A stretch of DNA of 34,689 bases from Chloroflexota bacterium (GTDB lineage: Bacteria; Chloroflexota; Limnocylindria; QHBO01): NCBI GenBank assembly GCA_013816405.1, contig JACDEL010000028.1:1-34689 (forward strand). Reading direction: 5' to 3'. A program made the translations under genes and the position numbers. Positions 15,967 to 23,501 of the stretch are shown in pieces. Each line of letters opens with the position of its first letter. Within the stretch, counting starts at the first letter, position 1. The notes under the pieces were generated by a model, which searched no databases, was not told the DNA's origin, and saw only the letters and a list, made by a program, of their open reading frames with translations.

Positions 15967-16888
15967 CGGGCGCTTCCCCATCAAGGTGGCGGGCCAGGAA
16001 GTCCAGGACCCGGCGCTCGTAGGCCTCGGGATTGGTCAGATGGGCCTCGCCGTGGGCGGCTCCCTCGACCACGAACAGCTCCTTCGGCTCGCCCGCAGCT
16101 CGGAACATGCGCTGCGATTGCTGCGGGCTCACCAGCCGATCCTCCCCCGGCGAGATGAGCAGCAGTCCGCGCGGCGCGATCTGCGCCACCCGGTTCATCG
16201 GCGAGCGAAGCCAGACCCCGGCTCGAAGGCTCGCGGCGGCGAGCACCAGCCCCGTGCCCAGCCGAGCCAGCGGATAACCGATCTCGCGCATGCGGTTCGC
16301 GATCGGGTCACGCAGGTCCGCGTAGGCCGCATCGGCCACCACGGCCGCCACCGGCAGGTCGGGCGCAGCCATGATCGCCACCGACCCGCCCATGCTGATC
16401 CCCATCAGCGCGATCGGCCCCAGCCCGCGACCGGCAAGGAAGTGCACCGCCGCGGCCACGTCTCGCTGCTCGAGCGTGCCGAGCGAGATGAGCGCATCGT
16501 CGCTTCCGCCGTGGCCGCGGAAGTCGAACTGGAGGACGTGGTAGCGCCGCTGCAGCCACGGCACGAAGCCGGCCAGCCACGGCAGGCGATGCCAGGAGAA
16601 GCCGTGCAGCAGGACCACCGCGGCGCGAGTCTCGCGAGCGGCGGGGACGAGCCAGCCCGACAGCGTCACGCCGTCATCGGTCGTGAAGCGGACGTCCTCG
16701 TACTCCAGGCCGATATCCGCGGGCGTCGCGGGATCGCCCTCCTCCGGCACGAAGGGGCGGCGGCCGGGGCTGACGATGCGGCGCGATCCCTCGACCGTCA
16801 GGTAGCCCAGGTAGCCAAACGTCACCGCTGCCACGATGCGGGCCAGCCAGCCGATCAGCCCGCGCCGCCGGCGCGGAGGGGTAGCCAT
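15962..16888 (-). CDS. Membrane-anchored alpha/beta hydrolase
   Basis: A 308-residue serine hydrolase of the alpha/beta fold. One N-terminal membrane segment (about residues 9-28, LIGWLARIVAAVTFGYLGYL) anchors it. The core has VVLLHGFSWH (oxyanion region), nucleophile elbow GISMGG, an acid candidate in SPGEDRLVSP and a histidine in GAAHGEAH. The pattern resembles BEM46/YqkD-like esterases with an alanine/leucine-rich lid before WLRSPMNR. The ATG at 16888 is 17 bases after the slipin stop, so the two are probably co-transcribed. The substrate is unknown. Confidence 0.85.
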   Translation of the reverse strand: MATPPRRRRGLIGWLARIVAAVTFGYLGYLTVEGSRRIVSPGRRPFVPEEGDPATPADIGLEYEDVRFTTDDGVTLSGWLVPAARETRAAVVLLHGFSWHRLPWLAGFVPWLQRRYHVLQFDFRGHGGSDDALISLGTLEQRDVAAAVHFLAGRGLGPIALMGISMGGSVAIMAAPDLPVAAVVADAAYADLRDPIANRMREIGYPLARLGTGLVLAAASLRAGVWLRSPMNRVAQIAPRGLLLISPGEDRLVSPQQSQRMFRAAGEPKELFVVEGAAHGEAHLTNPEAYERRVLDFLARHLDGEAPV

Positions 16889-16905
16889 GAGGCTCGAACG
16901 GTCCC

Positions 16906-17802
16906 TCAGGTCTTGGGGGTCGGCTCGGCGGCCTCGCGCGCGGCGCGCATGAACCCGGCAAGCGGCCGCGTCAGCTCGGCGAGCTCCATCGGCACGATCC
17001 ACTTGGTGGACGCACCGGCGGCCAGCGCCTTGAGCGCCTCGAGGTACTGGAGGGTCATGGTCTTCTCGTCGACCCCCTTGGCCGCGCCAAAGATCGTCTT
17101 GAGCGCGTTGCTGAAGCCCTCGGCGCGCAGGACCTGGGCCTGCCGCTCGCCCTCGGCGCGCAGGATGGCGCTCTGCTTGTCGCCCTCGGCAACGTTGATC
17201 GTCGCCTGGCGGGTGCCCTCCGACTCGGTGATGTTGGCGCGCCGGTTGCGCTCGGCGCTCATCTGGCGGTTCATCGCCTCCTGAATGTCGCGCGGCGGGA
17301 CGATCTCGCGAATCTCGACGTTGGTGATCTTGACGCCCCAGCGGTGCGTCACCTCGTCGAGCTTTGAGCGCAGGACGTTGTTGATCTCCTCGCGCTTGGC
17401 CAGCACGTCGTCGAGCGGGATGTCGCCGATCACGGCGCGCAGGGTGGTGGCCGCCAGGGCCTGCGAGGCGCCGGTGAAGTCGACCACCGCCGTCACCGTC
17501 TCGACCGGGTCGAAGACCTTGGAATAGACGAGGAAGTCGATGCTGATCGGCGCGTTGTCCTTGGTGATGCAGGTCTGCTGGGGCACCTCCAGGAAGCGCT
17601 CGCGGAGGTCCACCTTGACCGCCTGTTGGACGAACGGGATGAGGAGCACCAGCCCGGGGCCGCGCCCGCCCTGCAGCCGCCCCAGGAAGAAGACGACCAG
17701 CCGCTCGTACTCGCGGATGATGTTGACGACGCTGGTCACCAATATGAGGAGGACCGCCAGGCCGACCAGCAGGATGACCAGGCCAACCAGATTGTCAGGC
17801 AT
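16906..17802 (-). CDS. Slipin/stomatin-like SPFH membrane protein
   Basis: A 298-residue SPFH protein. One N-terminal membrane helix (about residues 4-27) is followed by the band-7 domain: YERLVVFFLGRLQGGRGPGLVLLIPF, QTCITKDNAPISIDFLVYSKV, TTLRAVIGDIPLDDVL and the RWGVKITNVEIREI segment. A heptad-rich alanine/glutamate region follows (MSAERNRRA through ERQAQVLRAEG), forming the oligomeric cage seen in this family. Slipins work with NfeD-type proteins, usually encoded next door. Here nfeD (20262-21602) is in the same run but separated by two metabolic genes. The ATG at 17802 lies 32 bases after the dehydrogenase stop. Confidence 0.93.
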   Translation of the reverse strand: MPDNLVGLVILLVGLAVLLILVTSVVNIIREYERLVVFFLGRLQGGRGPGLVLLIPFVQQAVKVDLRERFLEVPQQTCITKDNAPISIDFLVYSKVFDPVETVTAVVDFTGASQALAATTLRAVIGDIPLDDVLAKREEINNVLRSKLDEVTHRWGVKITNVEIREIVPPRDIQEAMNRQMSAERNRRANITESEGTRQATINVAEGDKQSAILRAEGERQAQVLRAEGFSNALKTIFGAAKGVDEKTMTLQYLEALKALAAGASTKWIVPMELAELTRPLAGFMRAAREAAEPTPKT

Positions 17803-17834
17803 CCGGGAGCTTCCCTTCTCGAGCGGCGCGGGCT

Positions 17835-19100
17835 TCAGTCGCGGGCAGCATAGGCCGTTGCATGATCGAAGACCACCTTGACCGATGCGTGTTGTGCCCG
17901 CCCGGTCGCGACCGCCAGGGCCCGCCGCCACTGATCGAGCCCGAACCGATGTGTGACGAGGTCGGCGACGCCCGGCGCGCCGGTTTCGACCAGCCGCTCC
18001 AGCAGGAAGTCGAAGGTGTGCGGCGCCCCCGGCAATGAGGCTTCGCTCCCGTAGACGTAGCTGCCGATGATCCGCAGCTCGCGCGCCCAGGCGAGCGTGA
18101 GATCGAGATGCTCGAGCTCCCCGGCGGTGCCGAGCAGGACGAGACGACCCCTTGGCGCGACAACACGCAGGCTGGCGTCCACGCTGGCCCGGCTGCCAAC
18201 CCCATCGAAGACAAGGTCGAAGCCGCCGGTGAGGACCTGGTCCCCGACGATCGGCCGATGCATTCGCGCGCTGGTGACCTCGATCGCCGCGCGCTGCGGC
18301 CCGCCCCCGCCATGATCGAGGATGACGCGGCTCGCACCCAGCCGCTCCGCCAGGCTGGCCTGCAGGGGATGACGCACCACCGCCGTGACGTCGACGCCGG
18401 GGTCCATCATGCGCAGGGCGACCAGGACGCCAAGCCCGATCGTGCCGCCACCCACTACCAGCACCTTCTCGCCAGGCCCCGGACGAGCGGCCAGGACAGC
18501 GTGGAGTGAGCACGCGAGCGGCTCGACCAGGACCGCGGTCTCGTCGCTCATCGACTCGGGGACGCGATGCAGCTGGCTGGTGTGGGCCAGCATCGCCTCC
18601 GACCAGGCGCCGGGAAGGTCACGGCAGTAGCCGATCAGCATCCCTGGGGCCAGGGGTCCGTCCGCCGCGTGCCGGCACAGGGCCGGCAGTCCGTTGCGAC
18701 AGGCGGGACACGGGTCAAGGCCTCGAACGAAGCAGGAGATGATCGGGTCGACCACCACCCGCTCCCCCGTCTTCAGCTCGACCGCGCTGCCGGCCTCCTC
18801 GACCACGCCCACCACCTCGTGGCCCAGGATCGCGGGGAAGGAGGCGAACGGCGAGAGGATCGGGCTGGCCCGGCCCGTGAGCAGGGCGGTGTCGCTGCCG
18901 CAGATCCCCGCCAGCAGGGGTCGAACGCGGACCCAGTCAGGCCCCGGCAGGGCGGGGATCGGGTATCGGGAGAGCGCCAGCCACGGCATCCAACCCCCGG
19001 TGACAGCCGGCAGGCGCCGACCGACGAGGTGCAGGACCCGCTGGTTCAGGCCGGACGCCGCGAGGCGCAGGCCAAGGCCGCGGGCCTGCCCGCCCTCCAT
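17835..19100 (-). CDS. Zinc-dependent alcohol dehydrogenase (MDR family)
   Basis: A 421-residue medium-chain dehydrogenase. Catalytic zinc ligands C67 (GICGSD), H94 and E95 (GHEVVG) are present, with E193 (LVEPLACSLHA). The structural zinc lobe has C123, C131, C134 and C142. The NAD(P)-binding turn is GGGTIGLG at 217-224. An N-terminal extension of about 50 residues and a short segment between the lobe and the cofactor domain make it longer than the common 340-350. It starts 8 bases after the stop of the aldolase-like gene, so the two enzymes probably act on related compounds, for example a sugar alcohol or hydroxy acid. The substrate is not evident. Confidence 0.87.
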   Translation of the reverse strand: MEGGQARGLGLRLAASGLNQRVLHLVGRRLPAVTGGWMPWLALSRYPIPALPGPDWVRVRPLLAGICGSDTALLTGRASPILSPFASFPAILGHEVVGVVEEAGSAVELKTGERVVVDPIISCFVRGLDPCPACRNGLPALCRHAADGPLAPGMLIGYCRDLPGAWSEAMLAHTSQLHRVPESMSDETAVLVEPLACSLHAVLAARPGPGEKVLVVGGGTIGLGVLVALRMMDPGVDVTAVVRHPLQASLAERLGASRVILDHGGGGPQRAAIEVTSARMHRPIVGDQVLTGGFDLVFDGVGSRASVDASLRVVAPRGRLVLLGTAGELEHLDLTLAWARELRIIGSYVYGSEASLPGAPHTFDFLLERLVETGAPGVADLVTHRFGLDQWRRALAVATGRAQHASVKVVFDHATAYAARD

Positions 19101-19108
19101 CGCGGCAG

Positions 19109-20269
19109 TCAGCTCATCGGGACCTGGCGGACGATGTGCGGCCCGACCCGCTCCAGGATCTCGTCCAGGCTCTCGCCGGTGATCGTCAGGCCGTGATTCT
19201 TGAGGCCGATCACCGCATGCCCCGGATCCGGCGCCTCGCGCACCAGCTGCGCGACCTCGCGGGCCAGCTCCTCGGTGCCGCACGGATACACGGCCTCGGT
19301 CGAGACGGCGCCGATGACCCAGCCATGGACATGGAGGATGGCACCCACCTCCGGGTGCTCGCGGTAGATGGTCAGGTGCTCGATGGCGTCGACCGAGACC
19401 CGCCGCGGCTTCACCTCCGGCGGGACGCTGAGGCGGATGACGCCGCCCTCGGCGTCGAAGCCGGTCACCAAGAGGATGTCGCGGCCTATCTCCCGCAGCC
19501 TGCTCTTGTCCACCCCGCTGGCGCTCATCCAGAAGTCATCGCCCGACTGACGCGCGCTGGCGTTTCCGTAGCTGAGGCCGCCGATCCCGAACAGGCGACT
19601 CACGTGCCGCAGCTCGTCGGCATTCAGCATCTCGTCGATCGGCCACGGGGCGGGCAGCAGGTCGAGCTCGTCGAGTCGCTGCCCCGCGCGCGCGATCTGC
19701 TCTGTGTGCCGGTCGCCATGCCACAACTCGCGCGGCAGGTCCGGCACGAATTCGTTGTCGATCACCAGCCGGGACTCGGCCAGCGGCACGAGCCGGTCCA
19801 CCACACGCGCGAAGAAGGTCTCGTCATCGGCCTCGCCGGCGATCCGGTGGAAGCCCTGCTCCATGGTGATGAGATAGGCCTCCGGCCCGCCGCCGTTGCG
19901 TGCGATGGGCACGAATACGTTGGACAGCGAGCGCACCAGCAGCGGATAGCCGGCCCGCAGCATGTCGTCGGGTGAGTCAGGCAGCTCGGCCACCCCGACC
20001 ACGAAGATCTCCTTGGAGCGCCGCCGGAAGCTGCGCGGCTCCGCGGCATCCACCGCGTTCAGCACGACCCGCACGTTGGGATCGATGTCGGTGGCATCCC
20101 GCTCGCGATCCCGCTGCACGGGATAGCCGCGGGCCGAGAGCTCGGCCGAGACGCCGTCGAGGAACCAGGCGGTCAGGGCGCCCCCGGCACCGTCCACCAC
20201 GGCCACGCCGTTTGGCCGATCGGACGCCGCGGGGCCTGAGCCAAGTCGAGTCGCGACCGCGTCAGCCAT
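19109..20269 (-). CDS. Class II aldolase/adducin domain protein with an extra N-terminal half
   Basis: A 386-residue two-part protein. Residues from about 190 to the end form a class II aldolase/adducin domain: LFGIGGLSYGNASAR, FWMSASGVDK, AILHVHGW (zinc-ligand histidines) and GLKNHGLTITGESLDEIL. This fold covers fuculose- and ribulose-phosphate aldolases and epimerases. The first 185 residues are a different domain I do not recognise (DPNVRVVLNAVD, FVVGVAELPD, YLITMEQGFHRI). The glutamate that normally serves as the catalytic base is not obvious, so enzyme class is uncertain. The ATG at 20269 overlaps the nfeD stop by 8 bases, and the dehydrogenase follows after 8 bases. Confidence 0.75.
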   Translation of the reverse strand: MADAVATRLGSGPAASDRPNGVAVVDGAGGALTAWFLDGVSAELSARGYPVQRDRERDATDIDPNVRVVLNAVDAAEPRSFRRRSKEIFVVGVAELPDSPDDMLRAGYPLLVRSLSNVFVPIARNGGGPEAYLITMEQGFHRIAGEADDETFFARVVDRLVPLAESRLVIDNEFVPDLPRELWHGDRHTEQIARAGQRLDELDLLPAPWPIDEMLNADELRHVSRLFGIGGLSYGNASARQSGDDFWMSASGVDKSRLREIGRDILLVTGFDAEGGVIRLSVPPEVKPRRVSVDAIEHLTIYREHPEVGAILHVHGWVIGAVSTEAVYPCGTEELAREVAQLVREAPDPGHAVIGLKNHGLTITGESLDEILERVGPHIVRQVPMS

Positions 20270-21602
20270 CCTTCTCCTCCGGCTCGACGATCAGCTCGAG
20301 CCCCTCGACCGCGACCACGCGGAGTGGGTCGCCGGGCTGGATCTCCCCGTGCCGGCTGCGAGCCGACCACGCCTCGCCTCCAGCATAGGCGATGCCGGTC
20401 GGGGCGATCAGGGTCTGGGCTGTCCCGCCCGTGCCGACCAGGGTCGCGATCGGGAGCGTGGTGGATCGGTTTGCCTGCATCTGGAGGAGGCCCCGCACCA
20501 GCAGGAAGAAGTAGCCGAGGCTGAGCAGGATTGCCCCGGCGATCAGGAACGGGCTGACCGTGAACTCGACCGGGTTGTTGGTGTCCACTCCCGTGTACAG
20601 GGCAAATGCGCCCAGCAGGAAGCAGACCACGCCACCCGCCGCCAGGAAGCCATAGCTCGTGAAGTGCAGCTCGAGCACGAACAGGCCGATCCCCATCAGG
20701 ATCAGCAGCAACCCGCCGACGTTCAATGGCAGGCTGTTGGAGCCGATGAAGGCCAGCACGATGGCGATCGCCCCCAGCGAGCCGCTGATCAGGTTCGGGT
20801 GGAAGAGCTCCGACAGGATCCCGTAGAAGCCGATGGTGAACAGGATGAAGGCGATGTTCGGGTCGGACAGAAGGTGGAGGAACTGCTGGCCGAGATTCAT
20901 GGTCCCGTCGCTGACCGGCAGTCCGGAGAGTTTCGGCAGCGGCTCGCCTTTGAACTCATACACGTAGCCGTCGGCCCGCGTCCCCTTGTCGATGGCGGCG
21001 AAGAGGGCATCGGTATCGGCCGCCTCGATGTCCACGATCGGCGGCTTCATGGAGATCGCCTCGCTGACCGACGCGCTGGCCGCGTCACGCACCGCACTCT
21101 CGGCCCAGGTCTCGTTGCGGCCGTGGTCACGCGCAAGCTCGGTGATGCGCGCCACGGCATCGTTGGTCACCTTGCGGCCCAGGGTCTCTGGCAGGTCTTC
21201 GCCATTCCCGGCGATCACCGACGCCGCACCGATGTTGGTGAGCGGCGCCATGGCGGCCACGTCCCCAGCCAGGGTGATGAAGGTGGCGGCGCTCCCGGCG
21301 CGTGCACCCTCCGGCGCAACCCAGGTGATGACCGGCACCTTGCTGCCCAGGATCGCCTTGACGATGTCGTCCATGGCAGTGAGTTCGCCACCGGGTGAGT
21401 CGATCTCGATCAGGACGGCAACTGCCCCCGAGTCAGCGGCCGTTCGCAGCCCCTCTTCGACATAGGTGGCATTGAACTGGTCGATCACGCCCGTCAGGTG
21501 GAGCCTGAGCACGCCCACATCGGCTCCGGCAGCGCTTGCCGCCAATGAGACGAGACCGATGAGCATGGCGCCGACCGCGATCGCGCGCCGCAGCCGAGAC
21601 AT
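20262..21602 (-). CDS. nfeD: NfeD-type membrane serine protease
   Basis: A 446-residue long-form NfeD protein. A signal peptide (about residues 1-26) precedes a ClpP-like serine protease domain with VLIEIDSPGGELTAMDDIV and the nucleophile serine in GARAGSAA. Four or five membrane helices follow (about 235-370; IAFILFTIGFYGILSELFHP is characteristic). The C-terminus is the OB-fold NfeD domain (LVGTGGTAQT, PTGIAYAGGEAWSARS, GDPLRVVAVEGLELIVEP). Known long-form NfeD proteins cleave the hydrophobic end of stomatin-type partners, which fits the slipin at 16906-17802. A -10-like TATACT sits only 7 bases before the ATG and no ribosome site is visible, suggesting leaderless transcription. Confidence 0.94.
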   Translation of the reverse strand: MSRLRRAIAVGAMLIGLVSLAASAAGADVGVLRLHLTGVIDQFNATYVEEGLRTAADSGAVAVLIEIDSPGGELTAMDDIVKAILGSKVPVITWVAPEGARAGSAATFITLAGDVAAMAPLTNIGAASVIAGNGEDLPETLGRKVTNDAVARITELARDHGRNETWAESAVRDAASASVSEAISMKPPIVDIEAADTDALFAAIDKGTRADGYVYEFKGEPLPKLSGLPVSDGTMNLGQQFLHLLSDPNIAFILFTIGFYGILSELFHPNLISGSLGAIAIVLAFIGSNSLPLNVGGLLLILMGIGLFVLELHFTSYGFLAAGGVVCFLLGAFALYTGVDTNNPVEFTVSPFLIAGAILLSLGYFFLLVRGLLQMQANRSTTLPIATLVGTGGTAQTLIAPTGIAYAGGEAWSARSRHGEIQPGDPLRVVAVEGLELIVEPEEKDG

Positions 21603-21609
21603 CGTTTCG

Positions 21610-21615
21610 AGTATA
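21610..21615 (-). promoter_or_regulatory. Candidate -10 box of nfeD
   Basis: TATACT on the minus strand with 7 bases to the ATG, so transcription would begin at or next to the start codon. The -35 region (AGGTCC at 17 bases) is poor. Confidence 0.45.
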
Positions 21616-21640
21616 CGCGGGGATCGCCGGGGGACCTTTT

Positions 21641-22225
21641 CTAGAGGAGGTGGTCGGCGACGAGCCGCGACCAGGTCTCCATCCGCTCCCAAGCCGCCTG
21701 TACCTCGGCCGCGCTGGCGAAGCGACCGGTCAGCTTGTCGCGCTCCCGCACCTCGACCGGGCGGCCATCGGCCTGGACCTCGAAGACAACTCCCAGGTGG
21801 ACCGATCCCACCGGGTTCGAATCATCGTTGAGGAGGCCGACCAGGCGGAATTCGGGCTCCCAATCGACGACCAGCTCCTCAGACCACTCACGGCGGAGCC
21901 CATCGGTCAGCGGGTCTTCTCCTTCATCGACCGGGTTGAGATGTCCGCCCACCCCGATACTCGCCTTGCCGTGCAATCGCGGGTCGACCCCGGCGGAGGT
22001 GCGCTCCATCAGGTAGACGAGCGGGCCGTCGCGCACGACGACATACGGAATCAGCTGCTTGAGGGCCGGATCATCCTCCGCGGCAGGGCGATCCACGAAG
22101 CGTCCATGCGTCGCCACCGCGGCCGATAGAGCGGCCATCGCCCGCGCATCGGCGTTGCGGACTCCGGTGAAGTCGCAGCCGCCCGGGACCTCCTCGCGGG
22201 GCAGCACCAGCACGCGCTCGACCAT
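21641..22225 (-). CDS. Nudix-like hydrolase
   Basis: A 194-residue protein with a Nudix-type core. GVGGHLNPVDEG is followed by LRREWSEELVV, which matches the REUxEExxU half of the Nudix box. The spacing between the glycine and the RE differs from the standard 23-residue box, with about three extra residues. The N-terminal 60 residues (VLVLPREEVPGGCDFTGV) resemble a group annotated as predicted phosphoesterase/Nudix proteins in bacteria. A nucleotide-type substrate is likely but not defined. The ATG at 22225 has no Shine-Dalgarno; TAGACT lies 6 bases upstream. It is divergent from the tad operon at 22369. Confidence 0.72.
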   Translation of the reverse strand: MVERVLVLPREEVPGGCDFTGVRNADARAMAALSAAVATHGRFVDRPAAEDDPALKQLIPYVVVRDGPLVYLMERTSAGVDPRLHGKASIGVGGHLNPVDEGEDPLTDGLRREWSEELVVDWEPEFRLVGLLNDDSNPVGSVHLGVVFEVQADGRPVEVRERDKLTGRFASAAEVQAAWERMETWSRLVADHLL

Positions 22226-22231
22226 CGGCCG

Positions 22232-22237
22232 AGTCTA
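22232..22237 (-). promoter_or_regulatory. Candidate -10 box of the Nudix gene
   Basis: TAGACT on the minus strand, 6 bases before the ATG; the third case of a TANACT box set for a leaderless message in this window. No clear -35. Confidence 0.33.
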
Positions 22238-22253
22238 GGTGTGTGCGTCCGGT

Positions 22254-22368
22254 CACCGCAGATTCGCGCTGCAAGGTCTCCTGCAAGGCGTCACCTTTAT
22301 GTTGCATGCCGAAGAAGGTCCCGTCCTCGCCCAGTACGACGGTACCGGGCATCACCAGGGGAGCAACC
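22254..22368 (+). promoter_or_regulatory. Conserved leader of tad operon 1
   Basis: Two blocks are shared with the leader of operon 2. Block 1 (22254-22288) matches 25592-25626 in 29 of 35 bases and holds a direct repeat TGCAAGG-TCTCC-TGCAAGG. Block 2 (22333-22364) matches 25673-25704 in 27 of 32 bases and includes AGTACGACGGTAC and the purine-rich ribosome site. Block 2 begins 36 bases before the start codon in both. CCGTC (22321-22325, with one base before) can pair with GACGG (22338-22342). This is probably a shared promoter plus structured 5' leader. Confidence 0.6.
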
Positions 22369-22974
22369 GTGCCGGTCAGGTCCAAGGGGGTTCACAAGCA
22401 TTCGCCTCGGCCGAGCCGGCGGGCAGCACGCACGCCGCGCGGGCAGGCGCTGGTCGAGTTCGCGCTCATCCTCCCGATCCTGCTCCTGCTGGTCGGCGGC
22501 ATCATCCAGTACGGCGTGATCTTCGCGACGAAGCACTCCCTGATCCAGGTTGGTCGCGATGCCGGGCGATGGGCGGCAACCCAGGAGTTCAACCCCTGCT
22601 CAAGCGCAGCGCTGGCCGCCCCAGCGCAGCCCCTCACCGAGGCCGATGCCATCGCGCAGCAATCGCGGCTGATGGGGTACTCGGCCGGCGACTGGAACGC
22701 CGGCACGTTCACCACCTACGCGGATAACGCAGCACTGCCCGCGACGCCGCCGAGCACCGAGGGGGTCGAGGTCGTGTGGTCCTACGGCAACGGCCAACCG
22801 TGCCCGACCATCAACAGCACCACGGCGGCGTATGTGACGATTCGCCTGAGCCACCGAGCGCCGGTCCTGCTGCCGGGGATCCAATTCCTGCCCGCCTTGG
22901 GAACGTGCGACCCAAGCGGCTGTTACCTGGCCATCAGCACCACAGCACGGTTCCGCATGGAGGCCCGTCCGTGA
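22369..22974 (+). CDS. tadE: TadE-like pseudopilin/surface protein
   Basis: A 201-residue TadE-family protein. After about 28 basic residues the hallmark GQALVEFALILPILLLLVGG begins, a TadE-type membrane helix, followed by IFATKHSLIQVGRDAGRW. The exported part has four cysteines and ends with LPGIQFLPALGTC, then ISTTARFRMEARP. TadE-type proteins are minor pseudopilins or envelope parts of Tad (tight adherence) pili. The GTG at 22369 follows AGGGGAG and is preferred to upstream in-frame starts because it sits at the same place as the TTG of operon 2. The stop overlaps the next start as TGATG. It is clearly paralogous to the next gene. Confidence 0.85.
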   Translation: MPVRSKGVHKHSPRPSRRAARTPRGQALVEFALILPILLLLVGGIIQYGVIFATKHSLIQVGRDAGRWAATQEFNPCSSAALAAPAQPLTEADAIAQQSRLMGYSAGDWNAGTFTTYADNAALPATPPSTEGVEVVWSYGNGQPCPTINSTTAAYVTIRLSHRAPVLLPGIQFLPALGTCDPSGCYLAISTTARFRMEARP

Positions 22975-23501
22975 TGGGCAGGCAATCCAGACGGTCGCAC
23001 CACGGCCAGGCGATGGTCGAATTCGGCCTGGTCATCGGCCTGTTCATGTTTGTCGTTGGTGGGCTGATCCAGTTCGGGGTCATTCTGTGGAGCCAGAACT
23101 CGATCACTCAGGTTGCCCGCGACGCCGCTCGGTGGGAGGTGACCCAATCGACCAGCCCGTGTGACTCGCCGGCGGCGAGGGCCGCCCTCGCTGCCGCGGC
23201 TGATCAGCTCGCGCGGGGCACGTCGCTGGTCAACTACTCGGCCGGCACCTGGTCGTCCGCCGTAACGATCGCCTCGCTTGGCGCCGAGGGAATCGGCGCC
23301 GACTGGCAGTCGGCTGACAGCAGCTTTCCGTCTGACTGCCCACCATCCGATAACACGACTGAATGGACTGTTCGCATTCGTGTGAACCACGTCGTCCCCA
23401 TCTTCCTGCCCGGGCTCGAGTTCATCGCCCCGGCCTGCGCATCCAGCGGCTTCTGCCTTACAACCACCACTGAGCTCAGAATGGAGCCGAAACGACCATG
23501 A
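22974..23501 (+). CDS. tadE: TadE-like protein, tandem paralogue
   Basis: A 175-residue TadE-family protein, a tandem duplicate of its upstream neighbour. It shares the QAMVEFGLVIGLFMFVVGGLIQFGVILW helix region (shown in both as GGxIQ(Y/F)GVI), the NSITQVARDAARWEVTQ segment, the NYSAGTW motif (GYSAGDW in the neighbour) and the end FLPGLEFIAPAC ... TTTELRMEPKRP. The exported part has several cysteines likely to form disulfides. The ATG at 22974 overlaps the previous stop by one base (TGATG); a GTG one codon earlier is possible. The stop overlaps the tadG start as ATGA. Confidence 0.83.
   Translation: MGRQSRRSHHGQAMVEFGLVIGLFMFVVGGLIQFGVILWSQNSITQVARDAARWEVTQSTSPCDSPAARAALAAAADQLARGTSLVNYSAGTWSSAVTIASLGAEGIGADWQSADSSFPSDCPPSDNTTEWTVRIRVNHVVPIFLPGLEFIAPACASSGFCLTTTTELRMEPKRP

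Noticed and set aside
21808-21824. GGTTCGAATC resembling a tRNA T-loop
   Set aside because: It lies in the coding sequence of the Nudix gene and no acceptor, D or anticodon arm can be built around it.
22226-22385. Minus-strand frame through tad leader 1 reading MPGTVVLGEDGTFFG, with a LQETLQ-like match in leader 2
   Set aside because: The match LQETLQxES continues only about 17 codons, and leader 2 has a stop and frame change in the rest. The fixed distance to the tadE start favours a cis-regulatory leader. The third-position differences keep this open as a weak alternative.
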